NCBI RefSeq assembly: GCF_002813455.1 | Contig: NZ_PHHE01000001.1 | Coordinates: 6,789,001 to 6,853,000 of the forward strand | Direction: 5' to 3' | DNA: 64,000 nucleotides | DNA from: Pseudomonas baetica | Lineage (GTDB): Bacteria > Pseudomonadota > Gammaproteobacteria > Pseudomonadales > Pseudomonadaceae | In this document: piece by piece, positions 28,889 through 39,181 of the stretch | Layout of the letters: each line of letters opens with the position of its first letter | Numbering within the stretch: position 1 is the first letter of the stretch | Program-made: the position numbers and the translations under genes | The notes under the pieces: model-generated | Seen by the model: only the letters and a program-made list of their open reading frames with translations | The model's database searches: none | What the model was told of the DNA's origin: nothing

Positions 28889-28977
28889 TGTGGGAGGGGG
28901 CTTGCTCCCGAAGAGGCCGTGTCAGTCACATTACTTCTGAATGACACACCGCTTTCGGGAGCAAGCCCCCTCCCATA
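28889..28977. repeat. REP-type palindrome pair inside the operon
   Basis: TGTGGGAGGGGGCTTGCTCC (28889 on) and its reverse complement (28954-28977) between the thiolase and acyl-CoA dehydrogenase genes. Such a structure could reduce or stabilise distal expression. Confidence 0.85.
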
Positions 28978-29013
28978 GAGGATTGTGTTGTAACCCGGAT
29001 TTAAGGATTCACC

Positions 29014-30141
29014 ATGATTCCCAACGAAGACCAAACCCAGATCCGCGACATGGCCCGGCAGTTTGCCGAGGAACGCCTGAAGCCGTTCGCCGCCGAGTGG
29101 GATCGCGAGCACCGCTTCCCGAAAGAGGCCATCGGCGAGATGGCCGAGCTGGGCTTCTTCGGCATGCTCGTGCCGGAGCAGTGGGGCGGGTGTGACACCG
29201 GCTACCTGGCCTACGCCATGGCCCTGGAAGAAATTGCCGCTGGCGACGGCGCTTGCTCGACGATCATGAGCGTGCATAACTCGGTAGGTTGCGTGCCGAT
29301 CCTCAAGTTCGGCAATGACGACCAACGTGAGCGCTTTCTCAAGCCGCTGGCCAGCGGCGCGATGCTCGGCGCGTTTGCCCTCACCGAACCACAAGCCGGT
29401 TCCGATGCCAGCAGCCTGAAAACCCGCGCACGTCTTGAAGGCGATCACTACGTGCTCAATGGCTGCAAACAGTTCATCACCTCCGGGCAAAACGCCGGGA
29501 TCGTGATCGTATTTGCCGTGACCGACCCGAGTGCCGGCAAACGCGGGATCAGCGCGTTTATCGTGCCGACCGATTCGCCGGGTTACAAAGTCGCTCGCGT
29601 CGAAGACAAACTCGGCCAGCACGCCTCGGACACCTGCCAGATCCTCTTCGAAGACGTCAAAGTCCCGGTGGCCAACCGATTGGGCGAGGAGGGCGAAGGT
29701 TACAAGATTGCACTGGCCAACCTCGAAGGCGGGCGCGTCGGCATCGCCTCGCAAGCGGTGGGCATGGCCCGCGCCGCGTTTGAAGCGGCGCGTGACTACG
29801 CCCGCGAGCGCGACACCTTTGGCAAGCCGATCATTGAGCACCAGGCTGTGGCTTTTCGTTTGGCCGACATGGCCACGCAAATCGCCGTCGCCCGGCAGAT
29901 GGTGCATTACGCAGCGGCCCTGCGTGACAGCGGCCAACCGGCGTTGGTCGAGGCTTCCATGGCCAAGCTGTTTGCCTCGGAAATGGCCGAGAAGGTCTGC
30001 TCGATGGCGTTGCAGACCCTTGGCGGTTACGGTTACCTCAACGACTTCCCGCTGGAGCGCATCTACCGCGACGTGCGTGTCTGCCAGATCTATGAAGGCA
30101 CCAGTGATATTCAGCGCATGGTTATTTCGCGCAATCTTTGA
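29014..30141 (+). CDS. Short/branched-chain acyl-CoA dehydrogenase
   Basis: FAD-dependent enzyme, 375 residues. The family signatures are [13 protein letters not shown] (about 123-135) and [20 protein letters not shown]. The probable catalytic Glu is in [13 protein letters not shown] near the C-terminus. It would oxidise 2-methylbutyryl-CoA to tiglyl-CoA, passing electrons to ETF. AAGGA precedes ATG 29014, and it is followed after 15 bases by the enoyl-CoA hydratase. Confidence 0.9.
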   Translation: MIPNEDQTQIRDMARQFAEERLKPFAAEWDREHRFPKEAIGEMAELGFFGMLVPEQWGGCDTGYLAYAMALEEIAAGDGACSTIMSVHNSVGCVPILKFGNDDQRERFLKPLASGAMLGAFALTEPQAGSDASSLKTRARLEGDHYVLNGCKQFITSGQNAGIVIVFAVTDPSAGKRGISAFIVPTDSPGYKVARVEDKLGQHASDTCQILFEDVKVPVANRLGEEGEGYKIALANLEGGRVGIASQAVGMARAAFEAARDYARERDTFGKPIIEHQAVAFRLADMATQIAVARQMVHYAAALRDSGQPALVEASMAKLFASEMAEKVCSMALQTLGGYGYLNDFPLERIYRDVRVCQIYEGTSDIQRMVISRNL

Positions 30142-30156
30142 GAAGGAATTTTGTTC

Positions 30157-30930
30157 ATGACTTACGAAACGATTCTGCTGGAAACCCACGGCCGTGTTGG
30201 CCTGATCACCCTCAACCGGCCGCAGGCGCTGAACGCCCTGAATGCGCAACTGGTCAGCGAAGTGAACGCCGCGCTTGATGGTCTGGAGGCCGATGCGAAT
30301 ATCGGTTGCATCGTCATCACCGGTTCAAAAAAAGCCTTCGCTGCCGGTGCCGACATCAAGGAAATGGCCGACCTGACTTACCCGCAGATCTACATGGATG
30401 ATCTGTTCAGCGACAGCGATCGTGTGGCCAACCGCCGTAAGCCGATCATCGCTGCAGTCAACGGCTTCGCCCTGGGGGGCGGCTGTGAGCTGGCGTTGAT
30501 GTGCGACTTCATTCTGGCCGGCGACAACGCCAAATTCGGCCAGCCGGAAATCAACCTCGGCGTCTTGCCGGGCATGGGCGGCACCCAGCGCCTGACCCGT
30601 GCGGTGGGCAAGGCCAAGGCCATGGAAATGTGCCTGAGCGGGCGCTTGATTGATGCGGTGGAAGCCGAACGTTGTGGCATCGTCGCGCGGATCGTGCCGA
30701 GTGATGAATTGCTCGATGAAGCGCTGAAGGTGGCCGCAGTAATCGCCAGCAAGTCGCTGCCGATTGCGATGATGGTCAAGGAAAGTGTGAACCGTGCGTT
30801 TGAGGTCAATTTGACGGAAGGCGTGCGCTTCGAGCGCCGGGTGTTCCATGCGGCGTTTGCCACGCAGGATCAGAAGGAAGGCATGGCGGCGTTTGTGGCC
30901 AAGCGTGCGCCGGAGTTTACCGGTAAGTGA
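30157..30930 (+). CDS. Enoyl-CoA hydratase
   Basis: 257 residues. The crotonase oxyanion-hole motifs are [11 protein letters not shown] and [16 protein letters not shown], with the catalytic glutamates in [15 protein letters not shown]. It hydrates tiglyl-CoA or related short enoyl-CoA esters. A TTG two codons earlier is possible, but ATG 30157 follows GAAGGAA at better distance. Last gene of the operon; a REP pair follows. Confidence 0.9.
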   Translation: MTYETILLETHGRVGLITLNRPQALNALNAQLVSEVNAALDGLEADANIGCIVITGSKKAFAAGADIKEMADLTYPQIYMDDLFSDSDRVANRRKPIIAAVNGFALGGGCELALMCDFILAGDNAKFGQPEINLGVLPGMGGTQRLTRAVGKAKAMEMCLSGRLIDAVEAERCGIVARIVPSDELLDEALKVAAVIASKSLPIAMMVKESVNRAFEVNLTEGVRFERRVFHAAFATQDQKEGMAAFVAKRAPEFTGK

Positions 30931-30949
30931 TGCGTCGCCCCGGCTGACG

Positions 30950-31027
30950 CCTTCGCGAGCAGGCTCGCTCCCACATTGGTTCTGCGTTGTACGCAAATCT
31001 CCTGTGGGAGCGAGCCTGCTCGCGAAG
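30950..31027. repeat. REP-type palindrome pair
   Basis: CTTCGCGAGCAGGCTCGCTC and its reverse complement (31003-31027) between convergent operons; likely a shared terminator. Confidence 0.85.
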
Positions 31028-31084
31028 CTTTTGAGGCCAGATCAAAAGATCATAGCCTCGTTCCACTCGACAGCTCCTTCAGGG

Positions 31085-32236
31085 TTAGAGTTGGTAGTTT
31101 TTCAGTTCGCGGGCAATCACCATCCGCTGAATCTCGCTCGACCCTTCATAGATCTGGGTAATCCGCGCATCGCGGTAGTATTTCTCGACCGGATAGTCCT
31201 CCAGATACCCATACCCGCCATGAATCTGAATCGCTGACGAACAGACCTTTTCGGCCATTTCCGAGGCGAACAATTTGGCCTGCGAAGCCTCCGACAAACA
31301 CGGCTTGCCCGCCGTGCGCAGCCGCGCCGCATGCAGAATCATCAGCCGCGCCGCGTTCAATTGCATGTGCATGTCGGCCAGCAGATTGGCGATGCTCTGA
31401 TGTTCGTTGATCGGCTTGCAGAACTGCACCCGATCACGGGAATACGCCAGCGCCGCTTCAAACGCCGCACGGGCGATGCCCAACGCTTGCGCGGCAATGC
31501 CGATGCGTCCGCCTTCAAGGTTGGACAGGGCAATGGCCAAGCCTTTGCCGCGTTCACCCAGCAGGTTGGCCTCGGGAATGCTGCAGTTGTTCAGCGTCAC
31601 CGCGCAGGTGTCGGAGGCGCGGATGCCCATCTTGTGTTCGGTGCGATCAACGATGAAACCTGGGGTGTTGGTCGGCACCAGAAACGCGGAAATGCCTTTC
31701 TTGCCCAGATCCGGATCGGTCACCGCAAACACGATCGCCAGTTTCGCTCGTTTGCCGTTGCTGACAAATTGCTTGGCGCCGTTGATCACCCATTGGCCGT
31801 CACGCAGTTCGGCGCGGGTGCGCAGGTTGTGTGCTTCGGAGCCGGCCTGGGGTTCGGTCAGGCAAAAGCAACCGATGGTTTGGCCGCTGGCCAGATCCGC
31901 CAGCCAGGTTTGTTTCTGTGCTTCACTGCCGTAGTTGAGCACCGGGCCGCAGCCAACGGAGTTGTGGATGCTCATGAACGCACCGGTCGCACCATCACCG
32001 GCGGAAATCTCTTCCACCGCCAGCGCATAGGCTACGTAGTCGACGTAAGTGCCGCCCCATTCTTCAGGGACGACCATGCCCAGCAGACCCAGTTCACCCA
32101 TCTTTGACACCAGGGCGTCATCGATCCACCCGGCCTTTTCCCAGGCTTGCGCATGGGGCGCGATTTCGCCACGGGCAAAGTCCCGGGCCATGTCGCGGAT
32201 CATCACTTGCTCTTCAGTCAGTTCGAGATCGTGCAT
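31085..32236 (-). CDS. Acyl-CoA dehydrogenase (isobutyryl-CoA dehydrogenase-like)
   Basis: 383 residues with [13 protein letters not shown], the mid-chain FAD-contact segment [19 protein letters not shown] and the catalytic region [15 protein letters not shown]. It is three bases after the hydrolase gene (32240) and probably co-transcribed with it. The pairing with a 3-hydroxyisobutyryl-CoA hydrolase points to valine degradation (isobutyryl-CoA to methacrylyl-CoA). Confidence 0.88.
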   Translation of the reverse strand: MHDLELTEEQVMIRDMARDFARGEIAPHAQAWEKAGWIDDALVSKMGELGLLGMVVPEEWGGTYVDYVAYALAVEEISAGDGATGAFMSIHNSVGCGPVLNYGSEAQKQTWLADLASGQTIGCFCLTEPQAGSEAHNLRTRAELRDGQWVINGAKQFVSNGKRAKLAIVFAVTDPDLGKKGISAFLVPTNTPGFIVDRTEHKMGIRASDTCAVTLNNCSIPEANLLGERGKGLAIALSNLEGGRIGIAAQALGIARAAFEAALAYSRDRVQFCKPINEHQSIANLLADMHMQLNAARLMILHAARLRTAGKPCLSEASQAKLFASEMAEKVCSSAIQIHGGYGYLEDYPVEKYYRDARITQIYEGSSEIQRMVIARELKNYQL

Positions 32237-32239
32237 GGC

Positions 32240-33346
32240 TCAGCTCCCGCTCTCATCAAACCCGTGGAAGAAACTCGCGACGTGGCTTGCGTCCAGTGCA
32301 GCAAGGGTGGGCGGGTTCCAGCGAGGTGTCTTGTCTTTGTCGATCAGCAGGGCGCGCACGCCTTCGATCAAATCGCCACGGGCGAACCATTGGAGATCCA
32401 GGTGCAGCTCCAGAGCGAAGCAATGTTCCAGGCTCAGATGCCGGCCACGACGGAGCATTTCCAGGGTCACGGCCATGGCTAATGGCGAACGGGTTTGCAG
32501 CAGGTCAGCGGTGCTGGTCGCCCATAGGTGGCTGTCGGCAACGGTCACCTCGCGCAGTTGTTCGACCATGCTCGGCACGTCCGGCAGCGCGAAGAAATGG
32601 TCGATGGCCGGGCGCAAGGCTTGGAGCGGCGCATCGGGCAGCGTTTGTACCGCGTGTTTGGCCAGCAGGTTTTGCAAGGTCTTGAGCGGCGTGTCCTGCC
32701 ATTCCATCTGGTCGAGTTTTTCATCGAGCAGTGCCAACTTACTGCTGTCCAGATACCAGTCAGCCAGTCCGCAATACAGCGCATCGGCGGCGCGAATCTG
32801 CACACCGCTGACGCCCAGATAAATCCCCAGCTCACCGGGAATGCGCGGCAGGAAATAGCTGCCGCCGACGTCCGGGAAATAACCGATGGCCACTTCCGGC
32901 ATCGCCAGACGGCTTTTCTCGGTGACCACGCGCAGATCGGCGCCTTGCACCAGCCCCATGCCGCCGCCGAGGACAAAGCCGTCCATCAAGGCCAGCACCG
33001 GTTTGCGGTAGTGGTGAATCGTCAGGTCGAGGGCGTATTCCTCGACGAAAAAATCTTCGTGCAGCGTGTCGCCGCTCTTGTAACTGTCGTAGAGCGAACG
33101 AATGTCGCCGCCAGCGCAAAAGGCTTTTTCACCGGCACCGCGCAGCACCACTGCGTGGACATGGGTGTCGGTAGCCCAGGCGTCGAGCTGCTGTTGCAGC
33201 AGGCGAACCATGTCGAGGGTAATGGCGTTGAGGCCGGTGGGGCGGTTGAGGGTCAGGTGACCGATGTGGTTGCGAACCTCGGCCAGCACTTCGTGTTGCG
33301 TGGCATCCATGGACTGAGTCCCCGGGGATGAAGCCTGAGCAGTCAT
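32240..33346 (-). CDS. 3-hydroxyisobutyryl-CoA hydrolase
   Basis: 368 residues. A crotonase superfamily member of the HIBCH type: AFCAGGDIRSLYD, DGFVLGGGMGLVQGAD and PEVAIGYFPDVGGSYFLPRI, plus a long C-terminal extension typical of hydrolases rather than hydratases. It releases 3-hydroxyisobutyrate from its CoA ester in valine catabolism. The coding strand has GGAG before ATG 33346; a GTG one codon earlier is the only nearby alternative. Confidence 0.9.
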   Translation of the reverse strand: MTAQASSPGTQSMDATQHEVLAEVRNHIGHLTLNRPTGLNAITLDMVRLLQQQLDAWATDTHVHAVVLRGAGEKAFCAGGDIRSLYDSYKSGDTLHEDFFVEEYALDLTIHHYRKPVLALMDGFVLGGGMGLVQGADLRVVTEKSRLAMPEVAIGYFPDVGGSYFLPRIPGELGIYLGVSGVQIRAADALYCGLADWYLDSSKLALLDEKLDQMEWQDTPLKTLQNLLAKHAVQTLPDAPLQALRPAIDHFFALPDVPSMVEQLREVTVADSHLWATSTADLLQTRSPLAMAVTLEMLRRGRHLSLEHCFALELHLDLQWFARGDLIEGVRALLIDKDKTPRWNPPTLAALDASHVASFFHGFDESGS

Positions 33347-33501
33347 CACTAACTCCCTGCTTTTATTGTCTTTATTCGAGAAGCTCGCGCGCGAGCGTTA
33401 GCCGATCGTAGCAGTGCAAATTTGCCGTGTACAACCGGGATATTCGCAGGGGGAGTTTGCGTTTTTACCTTGGTCGAAAATGTGTGCGCTCCTACACGGG
33501 T

Positions 33502-34188
33502 TCAGGTGAAGGTTTGGGTAATGCTGCGCCGTTTTGCGTGCCGTTCGCTGGCGTGGATCAGTTGTTCGAGGTCTTCGGGAGTGACGTCGATGAAGGCTTC
33601 CATGTCGGCCAGGGCCCGTTTCAGGTCTTCGGCGGTGATAGCCTGAGTGTCGACCGGGGCAACCGCCGGCGCAGGTTCGGCGGGACGTTTTGGATAGCGA
33701 ATGCGCGTCAGGTTGTTGTAGGCCAGCGCGCTGGCAAGCATGCACGCGGCGCCGAGCATCACCGGCGCCATGGCTTGCCAGTCCAGGGCGATGGTTGCGG
33801 GGTCGGCGAGAACCAACGTCAATGCCAAAGCTCCCGCCGGCGGGTGCAGACAACGCAGCCAGCACATCAGGATCAAGGCCATGCCCGCCGCCAGACAGGC
33901 GCTGCCGAGGGTTCGGCCGAGCACATGGGCGACCAGCAACGCCATGACGCCGGCACACAGATAACCACCGAGAATCGACCATGGCTGGGCGAGGGCGCCG
34001 GAGGACACGGCAAACAGCAACACTGCCGATGCACCCAGCGGCCCGATCAGGTGATAAGCCACCTCGTGACCAAACACCTGAGCGCACAGCCACACACTGA
34101 ACAACGTGCCCAATGCCATGCCGATTGCGGCGCGGCTCCATTCGGTGGGGCGAGTGTTGATGGCGGCGGGCAACCAGCGAGCGAGCAT
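33502..34188 (-). CDS. HPP family membrane protein
   Basis: 228 residues with four to five membrane spans in the first 165 residues, then a soluble acidic tail (EDLKRALADMEAFID). The naming motif is HPPAGALALT (about 114-123), with GPLGASAVLLFA before it. HPP proteins are related to a plant/cyanobacterial nitrite transporter, but bacterial members are mostly uncharacterised. Some relatives carry a CBS pair after the membrane domain; this one has only a short tail. Separate transcription unit. Confidence 0.82.
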   Translation of the reverse strand: MLARWLPAAINTRPTEWSRAAIGMALGTLFSVWLCAQVFGHEVAYHLIGPLGASAVLLFAVSSGALAQPWSILGGYLCAGVMALLVAHVLGRTLGSACLAAGMALILMCWLRCLHPPAGALALTLVLADPATIALDWQAMAPVMLGAACMLASALAYNNLTRIRYPKRPAEPAPAVAPVDTQAITAEDLKRALADMEAFIDVTPEDLEQLIHASERHAKRRSITQTFT

Positions 34189-34215
34189 GTAAAAACGATC
34201 CTGTAAAAAATGGCG

Positions 34216-34254
34216 GGCAAAAAAAAGGACTTGTCCGGCAATCCGGAAAGCCCT
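34216..34254 (-). terminator. Terminator after the MFS gene
   Basis: On the coding strand GGGCTTTCCGG-ATTG-CCGGACAAGTCC forms an imperfect stem followed by a run of T (34216-34226). It lies about 90 bases beyond the MFS stop. Confidence 0.55.
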
Positions 34255-34344
34255 CGAAACGTTCCAACTATTGGGGGAGGAACGCGCACAGTGTGCCGAT
34301 CTATCTCGATGCTGACAAATTCATATTAATGCAGTTTGAGTGCA

Positions 34345-35523
34345 TTATTTTTGAATTGAAGCAACCCTTCGTCCGCTGACGAAACACAAGTACCCGCCTA
34401 ATGCGGCGAGCGCACTCAGGGCATAAAACATGCTCGGCGCCGGTGTGTGCATCAGTAGAAACCCACACATCACCGGGCTCGCTGCACCGCCCAGCGCCGC
34501 CAGGTTCTGCGCGCCGTAATAACTGCCACGCAGTTCCTCCGGGGCGAGGGTGTCAACGAAAAGGAAATCCGCCGGGTAAATGATCATCTCGCCGAGGGTG
34601 AAGATAAACATCGCCACACACCAGCCAATCAGGCTGTCGGCGAAGCTGAAGCCGATCAGCCCGACGATGAACAGCGCCGTGCCCCCGGCAATCCAGTGTC
34701 GCAGGTGCTCGCGCTTGAGCAAGCGGCCGATCTGGTACTGCAGCAAAATCACCGTGATCGCGTTGCAGGCAAGCAGCGCGGCCATGGTGTCCAGTGTTTG
34801 TTGCTGGGTGTGCGTCACTAGCAGGTATTGCGACAGGTACAAAGTGAAGCGTCCGTGCACCAGTGTGCTGAGCAGGCAACCGAGGACGAACAGGATCATC
34901 GTGCGGTCGTTTTTCAGGATGATCAGCGTCTTCAGAAAGCTTTGCGGTTGGCCGACCGTGCTTATCGGGCGCACCTCTCTGGTAGCGCCGAGCAGCAGGA
35001 AAATGCTGCCGATGGCAATCGCCCCGGCGACGATAAAAGGGGCTGACGGTTGCACCCCGGCAATCACCACGCCAATCATCGGGCCGACGGCGTAACCGAT
35101 GTTGGTCAGCGTGTAATTCAGGGAAAACGCCTTGACCCGTTGGCCCAATGGCAGATTTTCGCTGAGGATCGCCTTGGAGCAGATCAGGAACAGCGCCGAC
35201 GCGGTTTCGCTGATGATCAGCACCAGCGTGACCAGGTACAGGTCCTGCGCGAAGGTCAGGAGGATCAGACCGATGCCGCTCGACAGCATGGTCAGAATCA
35301 GCAACCGGCGTTTATCCAGCTTATCGATGATGTAGCCACCATACAGCGACAGCAGCGTCGCGTTGAACACCGCAACGCCCAACAACAGGCCGACATCCTG
35401 TGGGTCAAGTCCGAGTTTGTTGCTGAGGAACAAGGTCAGCAGCGGGCTGATCAGGGCGCGGCTGATGACGACGGTCAGCGAGCTGATCATCAACCGGCGA
35501 ATGAGGCGCGAATAGGTGGCCAC
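34345..35523 (-). CDS. MFS transporter
   Basis: 392 residues with twelve predicted spans. The loop 2-3 motif is GGYIIDKLDKRRLL (about 62-75). It has the layout of small-molecule or drug exporters of the MdtH/YdeE kind, but the substrate is unknown. The start is a GTG (35523) preceded at distance by AAGGA; an internal ATG 11 codons later (MISSLTVV) is possible but would trim the first helix region. Single gene. Confidence 0.85.
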   Translation of the reverse strand: MATYSRLIRRLMISSLTVVISRALISPLLTLFLSNKLGLDPQDVGLLLGVAVFNATLLSLYGGYIIDKLDKRRLLILTMLSSGIGLILLTFAQDLYLVTLVLIISETASALFLICSKAILSENLPLGQRVKAFSLNYTLTNIGYAVGPMIGVVIAGVQPSAPFIVAGAIAIGSIFLLLGATREVRPISTVGQPQSFLKTLIILKNDRTMILFVLGCLLSTLVHGRFTLYLSQYLLVTHTQQQTLDTMAALLACNAITVILLQYQIGRLLKREHLRHWIAGGTALFIVGLIGFSFADSLIGWCVAMFIFTLGEMIIYPADFLFVDTLAPEELRGSYYGAQNLAALGGAASPVMCGFLLMHTPAPSMFYALSALAALGGYLCFVSGRRVASIQK

Positions 35524-35624
35524 GAAGAGGTCAATGTCCTTATTTCAAAATGCGCGAGCGGGCGTGGTCAGTGTCACGGCGCGCAACAGTCTGCTACGCG
35601 CGAATTCAACGGCCACTGATACAG

Positions 35625-36680
35625 TCAGAGCCCTTGTTGCAAAGCCGGATCATCAGGATTCATCTGCTCCAGCTGGGCCAACAGAATCTGCACGTTCTGC
35701 AATTGCCCGCTTTCCTTCCAATAGTTGATCAGCAACACCCGCGCCTTGCGATCGGCGGGATGGCGCTGAACGATCTCCTGCAATTGCTTCTGCGCCGCTT
35801 CCAGCTCTTCGGCGCCGTGCAGGGTGGTGGCAAGGTCGTAGCGGTAATCCTTGTTGTCCGGCTCCAGCTCCACGGCTTTGGACAAACCGAGCAGGGCATA
35901 TTCGCGTTGCCCGTGATGCAGCAGCCACAAACCCAGAGCATGTTGCAGATAAGCAGAGTCTGGCTGCGCTTTAAGCTGTTGCGCGAGCAACTGTCGGGCG
36001 GCATCGCTCTGACCCTGGCGATCAAGCACATCGATCTGCATCACCAGCGCCGGCAAGTTGCCGGGTTCCAGACGCAGGGTATTGTCCAGCGCAGTCTGCG
36101 CCTCTTTGAGTTCGGCGTTATGCAGATGCAGACGGGCCAATTGCGCGTAGGTGGCGGCGCTTTCGGGTTCGCCTTTAAGCGCCTGTTCCCAGCCATCGAT
36201 CGCTTGCTGCAACGGTGCGAAATACAGGCCCAGCTCATCTGGCGTCAGGCCGAGTAATGCGTTGATCGCGGCGAAGCGCACGGTTTGCTCTTCGTCGTCG
36301 AGCAACGGCCCGAGCAACAGGCTGCGTTGCCCGCCCGGTACCAATCCGACAATGCTTTTGATGGCTGCCAGGCGCACTTCGGGGGCTTCGTTGAGCAGGT
36401 CGGCGTCGGCCAGTTTCAGGGCTTGCGGGCTCGGATAATTAAGCAGTTCGGCATGCAGCCAGATCCGCCGTTTGACCGACAGGTCGGGACGGCCCAATTG
36501 CTGATACAACTGACGCGCCGCGCCCGGTTGTCCGGCACGAGCGGCGGCCAGCGCTTCGCTGTAGCCGTGTTTGATCGCCTCGGGCACCACGGGCGCGGTG
36601 CTGCGCAGGGACAACCAGCCGATGAGTATGACGAGTACGAGGCCAAGGCTGATAAACAGATAGCGGCGCGATTGAGGCAT
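35625..36680 (-). CDS. TPR-repeat protein with N-terminal membrane anchor
   Basis: 351 residues. One hydrophobic helix (YLFISLGLVLVILIGWLSL, about 7-25) anchors a periplasm-facing helical domain. HEAT-like segments (VRLAAIKSIVGLVPGG, VRFAAINALLGL) are followed by at least four tetratricopeptide units. The frame stays open far upstream, but ATG 36680 has GGAAATC before it and begins the membrane helix. It is divergent from the FUSC exporter operon. Role unknown; probably a scaffold. Confidence 0.82.
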   Translation of the reverse strand: MPQSRRYLFISLGLVLVILIGWLSLRSTAPVVPEAIKHGYSEALAAARAGQPGAARQLYQQLGRPDLSVKRRIWLHAELLNYPSPQALKLADADLLNEAPEVRLAAIKSIVGLVPGGQRSLLLGPLLDDEEQTVRFAAINALLGLTPDELGLYFAPLQQAIDGWEQALKGEPESAATYAQLARLHLHNAELKEAQTALDNTLRLEPGNLPALVMQIDVLDRQGQSDAARQLLAQQLKAQPDSAYLQHALGLWLLHHGQREYALLGLSKAVELEPDNKDYRYDLATTLHGAEELEAAQKQLQEIVQRHPADRKARVLLINYWKESGQLQNVQILLAQLEQMNPDDPALQQGL

Positions 36681-36851
36681 GCAGATTTCCGGAAGCTTTC
36701 GTACTGGAGCAGAGCAGCAAGCTTCGGTCAGCTCGGGCCGTGAGTCAAACCCTGTGCATGCGAAACGCCCTACAAACTGCGTCGACTCTGTGAACCTCCA
36801 TGCGTCGATGCAGTGTCTACGCTTGGTGAAGTTGTTTCGACGAGTGCGCCC

Positions 36852-38987
36852 ATGCAAGCCCTGTTGATTTATTTCAAGGCAGTGACTCATCCCGGTCAGG
36901 CCATCCTGCTGTTTGCCCTGCGTACCATTGTGGCGGGGTTGCTGACCCTGTACCTGGCGTTTGTGTTCGATCTTGATCAGCCCAAGTGGTCGATCATGGC
37001 CGTCGTCATTGTCAGTCAGCCGCTCGCAGGGATGGCACTGGCGCGCAGTTTTGGTCAGGTGATCGGCACTACCCTGGGCGCGGCGGTAGCGGTATTGATC
37101 ATGTCGATATTTCCCCAGGCACCTTTGCCGTTCATTACCACGCTGGCACTGTGGCTGGCGCTGTGCACGGCCGGCGGTACGTTGCTGCGCTACACCAGCT
37201 CTCAAGCGTTTGTGCTCAGCGGGTATACGGCGGTGGTAGTGGCATTACTGGCAGTTCCCGATCAGGACGGCACGTTTCTGCTGGCCGTCACCCGTGTTAC
37301 CGAAACCTTGCTGGCCGTGGCGTGTGTCTGCGTGGTCAGCCTGCTTACGGCGCGCCCGCAAGCCGTTGCCACGGGTTACTTCGCCAAAGTCGATCAGGTG
37401 ATCAAACTGGCAGCCAGCCATGCCGCTGCGGTGCTGCGCACGGAGGAAAGTGAAGACGATTTCCAGCGTCGACAAATGCGCTTGCTCGCTGAAATCAGTG
37501 CTCTGGAGGGTTTACGTCGGCATTTGTACTTCGATGCGCCACGTTTGCGCAGCGCCAATAACCTGGTGCTGTTGTTGGGTAATCAACTGATGCTGCTGAC
37601 CTCGCGCCTGACCGCCTTACGGCATCAGCGTGAACTGCTGACTGAGCGCTGGGAGGGCGATCTGCCGCTGGACATCCAGCGTCTGCGGGCCGAGGAACTG
37701 GCACTGTTCGACCAGTTGGCGGAGCAGGGCAGGTCGCTGCCTGCGGCGTCGCGCCATCAATTTTTCACGCTGCAGCAGCAGTTCGAGGCGCTGGCTTACG
37801 AGGCCGAGCAACTGACCGAAGACATGAGCGCCACCCTGCGTTCACTGGCCTGGGCGTTGCGCTGGGAACAGGCGCGGCTGTTACAGCAATTCGAACAGAT
37901 TCTGGAATTGAGCGAGGCCATACAGGAAGGGCGCGAGGCCAGTTGCCTTTACCGAGGGCAGTCCAATCCTTTGCATCTGGATTTCACGCTGGCCTCGATG
38001 AACGCAATCCGCGCCTTTACCGCGTTGCTGGTTGCCGGCTTGATCTGGATCGAAACCGCTTGGGACGGTGCACGGGGCGGCATGATTTTGGTGGGGATTC
38101 TCTGTTCGCTCATGGCGACCTTCCCGCGACCGTTGATGGCCGCGCAGAGTTACGCTCGCGGGTTGGGGCTGGCCCTCGTGGTATCGGCGTTCTATCAGTT
38201 CATGCTGGTGCCGGCGATCAGTGATTTCGAGCTATTGGCCTTGCTTCTTGCACCGTTGCTCTATGTGATCGCGGTCGGCATCGCGAGCCCGGCTACAGCG
38301 GGAATCGGCATGGGGCTGGGGTTGTCGAGTTTTCTCCTGCTCGGCCCGCAGAATGTCGGCACTGGACAGAACACCGCGATTCAATGGTTCGAGTTCGCCG
38401 GTGCGTATGTCAGCGCGGCGATGCTGGCGCTGATGGTCTATGCGTGGATTTTTCCGTTCCGGCCGGCATGGCGCATTCGTCGTCTCTATAACGAAGCGCG
38501 GGAGCAGGTCTACCAACTGACCAAGGCGCCGGCCACCGATGAACAACAATTTGCCTTCGAAAGCCGCATGGTCGATCGCCTGACCAGCATGCTGGGCTTG
38601 CTGCCTGCCGTGGATGACCGCCCCACGCAGCAACTGTATGAAGTCAGTCTGGCCTGCGTGGCACTGGGTGTGGCAATGCACCAGCTCAGGCAACAGGCGC
38701 AGAACAATGCGCTGTTGACGGACGCTTACAGTCAACGCTTGTCCTCGGCGTTACGCAGGACCGGACGCCTTGTGGCAGGGCGTCAGGGCGCGCAACTGGC
38801 GCCGGTGCTCGCGGCCCTTAATACACTGGGCGATGAGCTGGATGATCTGCACGTCGCCAGCCATGAACATCTATGGGCGGTGTTTCGCATGCGTGTGGCC
38901 CTGCTGATTGTCGTGTCATTCCTCGAACGCCACGGCGAACACCTGCAACACAATACCCCCGTAGGAGAACCGGCCCTTGCCCATTGA
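36852..38987 (+). CDS. FUSC family efflux protein (AaeB/YccS-like)
   Basis: 711 residues. Two blocks of about six membrane spans (20-180 and 395-560) are each followed by a cytoplasmic helical region, the layout of FUSC/aromatic-acid exporters. ATG 36852 was chosen over an upstream GTG at 36813 because the first helix starts here. The DUF1656 gene overlaps its end by 11 bases and an adaptor follows, giving a complete B-X-A exporter operon like E. coli aaeXAB in a different order. Aromatic carboxylic acids are the known substrates of AaeB; the substrate here is not shown. Confidence 0.85.
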   Translation: MQALLIYFKAVTHPGQAILLFALRTIVAGLLTLYLAFVFDLDQPKWSIMAVVIVSQPLAGMALARSFGQVIGTTLGAAVAVLIMSIFPQAPLPFITTLALWLALCTAGGTLLRYTSSQAFVLSGYTAVVVALLAVPDQDGTFLLAVTRVTETLLAVACVCVVSLLTARPQAVATGYFAKVDQVIKLAASHAAAVLRTEESEDDFQRRQMRLLAEISALEGLRRHLYFDAPRLRSANNLVLLLGNQLMLLTSRLTALRHQRELLTERWEGDLPLDIQRLRAEELALFDQLAEQGRSLPAASRHQFFTLQQQFEALAYEAEQLTEDMSATLRSLAWALRWEQARLLQQFEQILELSEAIQEGREASCLYRGQSNPLHLDFTLASMNAIRAFTALLVAGLIWIETAWDGARGGMILVGILCSLMATFPRPLMAAQSYARGLGLALVVSAFYQFMLVPAISDFELLALLLAPLLYVIAVGIASPATAGIGMGLGLSSFLLLGPQNVGTGQNTAIQWFEFAGAYVSAAMLALMVYAWIFPFRPAWRIRRLYNEAREQVYQLTKAPATDEQQFAFESRMVDRLTSMLGLLPAVDDRPTQQLYEVSLACVALGVAMHQLRQQAQNNALLTDAYSQRLSSALRRTGRLVAGRQGAQLAPVLAALNTLGDELDDLHVASHEHLWAVFRMRVALLIVVSFLERHGEHLQHNTPVGEPALAH

Positions 38988-39177
38988 TTTCGAGATTGGT
39001 GGCGTTTATCTGCCGCCCATTGCCCAGGCCTTGCTGCTGGCCATACCGATTTTCATGCTGTTGGACGGGTGCTTGCGGCGCTTGGGTGTATTGCGTCTGG
39101 TCTGGCACGAAGCGCTGTTCGAAGGCGCGCTGTATGCCTGCGTCTGTGCCGCGCTGATTTTGTTGATGGGAGCCTGA
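38977..39177 (+). CDS. DUF1656 small membrane protein (AaeX-like)
   Basis: 66 residues with two hydrophobic helices separated by a short charged loop, typical of DUF1656/AaeX. It starts at TTG 38977 with GGAG about ten bases before, and overlaps the end of the exporter gene. Part of the exporter operon. Confidence 0.85.
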   Translation: MPIDFEIGGVYLPPIAQALLLAIPIFMLLDGCLRRLGVLRLVWHEALFEGALYACVCAALILLMGA

Positions 39178-39181
39178 TGCC

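Noticed and set aside
28867..30249. 460-codon minus-strand frame over the acyl-CoA dehydrogenase
   Set aside because: Shadow of a clear dehydrogenase gene on the plus strand.
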